DNA of 64,000 nt from Bdellovibrio sp. CG22_combo_CG10-13_8_21_14_all_39_27 (GTDB lineage Bacteria; Bdellovibrionota; Bacteriovoracia; Bacteriovoracales; Bacteriovoracaceae): NCBI GenBank assembly GCA_002786715.1, contig PCTW01000061.1, positions 241,641-305,640 of the forward strand, in the 5' to 3' direction. This document shows positions 61,509 to 64,000 of the stretch, one piece after another (position 1 is the first letter of the stretch; every line of letters begins with the position of its first letter). Under the pieces are notes generated by a model, which was given only the letters and a program-made list of their open reading frames with translations, ran no database searches and was not told the DNA's origin. The position numbers were made by a program, and so were the translations under genes.

Positions 61509-62450
61509 ATGACGCGTTTGCTTAAAGATCAATTCACTTTTCCAATCGGCTTTGGTGGAGCGGCCGTGAGTGGAGAGGGGGGCGGATATGGTTTTGGAAA
61601 TATTAGTGAAAACGATTCTCTTCATCTTCTAAAAGAAGCTTATGATTTAGGATTTCGTCTTTTTGATTCGGCTCCCATCTATGGTTTTGGATTGTCAGAG
61701 ATTCGTATCGGTAAGGCCTTTAATCAAATGCGAGATAAAGTTTTTATTACTTCAAAGTCAGGAGTGACTTGGAATTCAAATCGTCGCGTTGACATGACCA
61801 ATGATCCCAAAGTTACTGAAAAAATGCTTGAACAAAGTTTGCGCGATTTAAATTCGGAATATATTGATCTTTTTATGATTCATTGGCCGGATGCTCAAGT
61901 TGACATTCGAAAGCCGCTGGAAATTCTTGCTCGTGCCAAACATCAAGGAAAAATAAAACATATCGGACTTTGTAATACCAATTTATCAGATTTAGAAAAA
62001 GCAGCGGAAGTTGACAACATAGAAGTTGTGCAAGGCCAAATGAATCTCTTTGAGACTGCTGTGGTGGAGCAGCTTTTTGATTATCTTAGAGAAAAAGAAA
62101 TCTCATTTCAAAGTTGGGGAACTCTCGATAAAGGAATTCTCACCGGATCAGTTGATAAGAAACGTGAGCAACAAAAAAAATATGATGAGAGTGATTGTCG
62201 AAAAAATGCGCCTTGGTGGAAACAGTCTGAGGTTATTGAGAAGGCCCAAAAAGTAGAAAAACTTCACCAGCTTTTAAAACAGCGAGAAATTAATCCGCTT
62301 AGTTTTTGTCTGGCCCATAATCTTCACTATCCTGAAGTTGATATGGTGTTGGTTGGAACTCGTAATTCACAACAGTTAAGGTCGCTTTTAGAGGCACATA
62401 AAGCACTTCCAAGTAAGGAACAAGTCTCTGAAATCATGAAAGAAATTTAG
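61509..62450 (+). CDS. aldo/keto reductase
   Basis: 313 residues. Catalytic tetrad: Asp and Tyr in FDSAPIYGFG (~51/56), Lys in FITSKSGVTW (~81), His in FMIHWPDAQ (~119). The barrel ends with the NADPH site VLVGTRNSQQL (~277). Typical cytoplasmic AKR of the YghZ/L-galactose-dehydrogenase-like group. GGAG lies seven bases before the ATG. Confidence 0.92.
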   Translation: MTRLLKDQFTFPIGFGGAAVSGEGGGYGFGNISENDSLHLLKEAYDLGFRLFDSAPIYGFGLSEIRIGKAFNQMRDKVFITSKSGVTWNSNRRVDMTNDPKVTEKMLEQSLRDLNSEYIDLFMIHWPDAQVDIRKPLEILARAKHQGKIKHIGLCNTNLSDLEKAAEVDNIEVVQGQMNLFETAVVEQLFDYLREKEISFQSWGTLDKGILTGSVDKKREQQKKYDESDCRKNAPWWKQSEVIEKAQKVEKLHQLLKQREINPLSFCLAHNLHYPEVDMVLVGTRNSQQLRSLLEAHKALPSKEQVSEIMKEI

Positions 62451-62506
62451 CAAGTTTGGCACTCAAATTGCTTTAAAACTTACAATCAGTTTTAGAGGAG
62501 TTCTCA

Positions 62507-64000
62507 GTGTTGCGACTAACTATTCGATTTGTTTACTTATCTCTCTTGATATTCGCGACCTGCAACGTGTATTCAGCTGACTATCTTTTGGACAATGATA
62601 AACTTTGCCAAGGTTTTCCCCGCGCGCGGATTGGTTCTCTTGATGGGACCTGTGTGGGAGTCGTTGCTCTCAAGCACGAAGGAATGCTTCGGCCTCGAAA
62701 AATTTTAGAAATTGAACCCAATCACTTTTTAATCACAGATATGGGAGGCTGGGTCGCCAACAAGGGTTCTTTGTGGAGTCTCAAAATTTTAGGGCCGGGC
62801 AAAAGTGAATTGGTACAATTAAAAAGTGGACTGGATCAAGTACATGGGCTTGCCATGGATTCAAAGAAAAGAATCTATTTTGGAGAGCGCTCAAGAATTA
62901 CTCGCTTTGAAATTAATTCTGAAGAATTAGTATTTGAAACTGTGGTCAATAATCTTCCTTCAGAAGGTAAGCACGCTCTTACTCATTTTATTATTGATGA
63001 GCAAGATCGATTGATCGTCAATCGAGGAGCGCCTAGCGATCAGTGTCTCAATAGTAAGGGTAAGCCTCAATATCCATGTCCCGAAGTTGAGGGGGAAAAT
63101 CCAGAAGCGGCCCTGTATCGTTTAACTCTAGATGAAAGTGGAAATGTGATAAAGAGCGAGCTTTTGGCGCGAGGGCTCCGCAATTCAATGGGGCTTGCCA
63201 TTCATCCTGAAAGTGGGATTCTTTTGCAAGCTGACAATGGAATGGATTTCAATAAAGAAAGTCTTCCTCATGATGAGCTCAATGTGATTAAACCAGATAA
63301 GCATTATGGTTGGCCGTATTGCTTTGATCAAAATCAGTTGAATCCTAATTATAAAAGAACAATTTTTAATCGCTCTGTTCCCAAAATCAATTGCTCTGGA
63401 TTTGAAAACCCGTCTGTCCTTTTAGGAGCTCATTCCGCACCACTTGATATGTTCTTTTATAAAGGTTCTATGTTTCCAGAGCTCAATCAGAAACTTATTG
63501 TTTCTTATCACGGTTATCAACCTGCCGGACATCGCATCTCCTTTCTTGATCTTAATCTTTCAGGTTTCGCTAAAGATGAAGAAAAAAATATTCTCTTTGA
63601 TTGGGACGCCAAAAGAGGTATTCGACCTCAAGGGTCACCAGTTGGTATAACGGAAGCTCATGATGGAAAAATTTGGTTTGTTGAAGATAAAAATAATTCT
63701 ATTATGTTCATTTCAACAACAAGTGAAATCTTTGATGATACCACGTCAGAAGTCCCACAAGTGAGCCTTGCTCGCTTAGATGAAGCAGGAAGGCGCCATC
63801 TCAATAATCTTTCCACAAAACTATTTCAACCAGTGTGCAGTACCTGTCATGCCGTTTTTGCTGAGAAAGACTTGGAAGTACTTCATCAGAAACTCTTTAC
63901 AGAGAATATGCTCGACCTCGACAATCCTCAGCAAAGTGAATTGTCGAAAAGAGTACACGGTCTTGGAGGCGGAATGATGATGCCACCTGGCGGATCTGTT
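62507..64000 (+). CDS. PQQ-dependent sugar dehydrogenase with cytochrome c domain, cut by window edge
   Basis: The frame opens with GTG 62507, six bases after GAGGAG, and stays open to the window end (498 codons). Signal peptide MLRLTIRFVYLSLLIFATC. Residues ~45-420 form a beta-propeller of the glucose/sorbosone dehydrogenase type (QVHGLAMDSKKRIYFGERSR, GLRNSMGLAIHPESGILLQA, DKHYGWPYCF, APLDMFFYKGSMFPEL). At residue 444 a haem site CSTCH begins a cytochrome c domain that runs off the edge with GGGMMMPPGG. Oxidises a sugar or alcohol in the periplasm and passes electrons to its own haem. Confidence 0.88.
   Translation, partial: MLRLTIRFVYLSLLIFATCNVYSADYLLDNDKLCQGFPRARIGSLDGTCVGVVALKHEGMLRPRKILEIEPNHFLITDMGGWVANKGSLWSLKILGPGKSELVQLKSGLDQVHGLAMDSKKRIYFGERSRITRFEINSEELVFETVVNNLPSEGKHALTHFIIDEQDRLIVNRGAPSDQCLNSKGKPQYPCPEVEGENPEAALYRLTLDESGNVIKSELLARGLRNSMGLAIHPESGILLQADNGMDFNKESLPHDELNVIKPDKHYGWPYCFDQNQLNPNYKRTIFNRSVPKINCSGFENPSVLLGAHSAPLDMFFYKGSMFPELNQKLIVSYHGYQPAGHRISFLDLNLSGFAKDEEKNILFDWDAKRGIRPQGSPVGITEAHDGKIWFVEDKNNSIMFISTTSEIFDDTTSEVPQVSLARLDEAGRRHLNNLSTKLFQPVCSTCHAVFAEKDLEVLHQKLFTENMLDLDNPQQSELSKRVHGLGGGMMMPPGGSV

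Noticed and set aside
1-64000. tRNA, rRNA or riboswitch genes
   Set aside because: I saw no cloverleaf with a TTCGA-type loop and CCA end, no rRNA signature and no riboswitch core I recognise; a covariance-model scan was not possible here.

Overview
The window is AT-rich DNA from a Gram-negative bacterium. It encodes many exported proteins and lipoproteins, an outer-membrane beta-barrel, an ExbB/ExbD pair, and a mix of HD-GYP, multi-membrane-pass histidine kinase and hybrid kinase genes. Together with the DUF692/DUF2063 pair and the secreted proteases, this suggests Bdellovibrionota (Bacteriovorax-like). That placement is inference; no rRNA or other phylogenetic marker was tested. No tRNA, rRNA, CRISPR array or transposase gene was seen.

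Positions 1-15070 form an accessory region of exported proteins of mostly unknown function. A four-gene run (3370-11960) encodes a 1199-residue exported protein with an internal duplication, a trypsin-like protease, an unknown exported protein, and a 1119-residue exported protein with the layout of a polymorphic toxin. Behind the toxin lie an Imm40-like immunity gene, a remnant toxin tip with an immunity-like gene broken by an in-frame TGA, and small genes separated by a 47-bp imperfect palindrome. The end of that palindrome supplies the Shine-Dalgarno sequence of the adjacent gene. Four copies lie in the array (12972-14313) and one lies at 2310. This is the strongest candidate here for an undescribed system: a cassette array of immunity genes with no integrase in view.

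Positions 15120-24120 hold a three-gene operon for a lipoprotein and two exported proteins, flanked by two HTH regulators; a TetR/SDR divergent pair with two clear operators; several hairpins; and ribosomal protein L25. Positions 24126-29461 are a complete peptide ABC-transporter operon (dppABCDF-like).

Positions 29658-32507 carry an MNIO (DUF692) enzyme, its DUF2063 partner and a Cys-rich bufferin-like precursor. The precursor is separated from its enzymes by an RlmM-like methyltransferase gene on the other strand. Positions 32688-44519 are mostly housekeeping and envelope genes: PAP2 phosphatase, agmatinase family, GNAT, SfsA, FMN reductase, dienelactone hydrolase, a large zinc metalloprotease, PyrE and citrate synthase. 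A beta-barrel gene here has a TGA at codon 4.

Positions 44553-57884 hold an Rsm22-like methyltransferase, tandem paralogous histidine kinases (the first lacks the phospho-accepting His), L31, L33, an HD-GYP protein with a degenerate receiver, a DUF4340 protein, ExbB/ExbD, a subtilisin, a BarA-like hybrid kinase and L28. Positions 57949-64000 hold a 2OG-Fe(II) oxygenase, an exported unknown, a spore-photoproduct-lyase-like radical SAM enzyme paired with a nucleoside-phosphorylase-like protein, an aldo/keto reductase, and a truncated PQQ-type sugar dehydrogenase with a cytochrome c domain.
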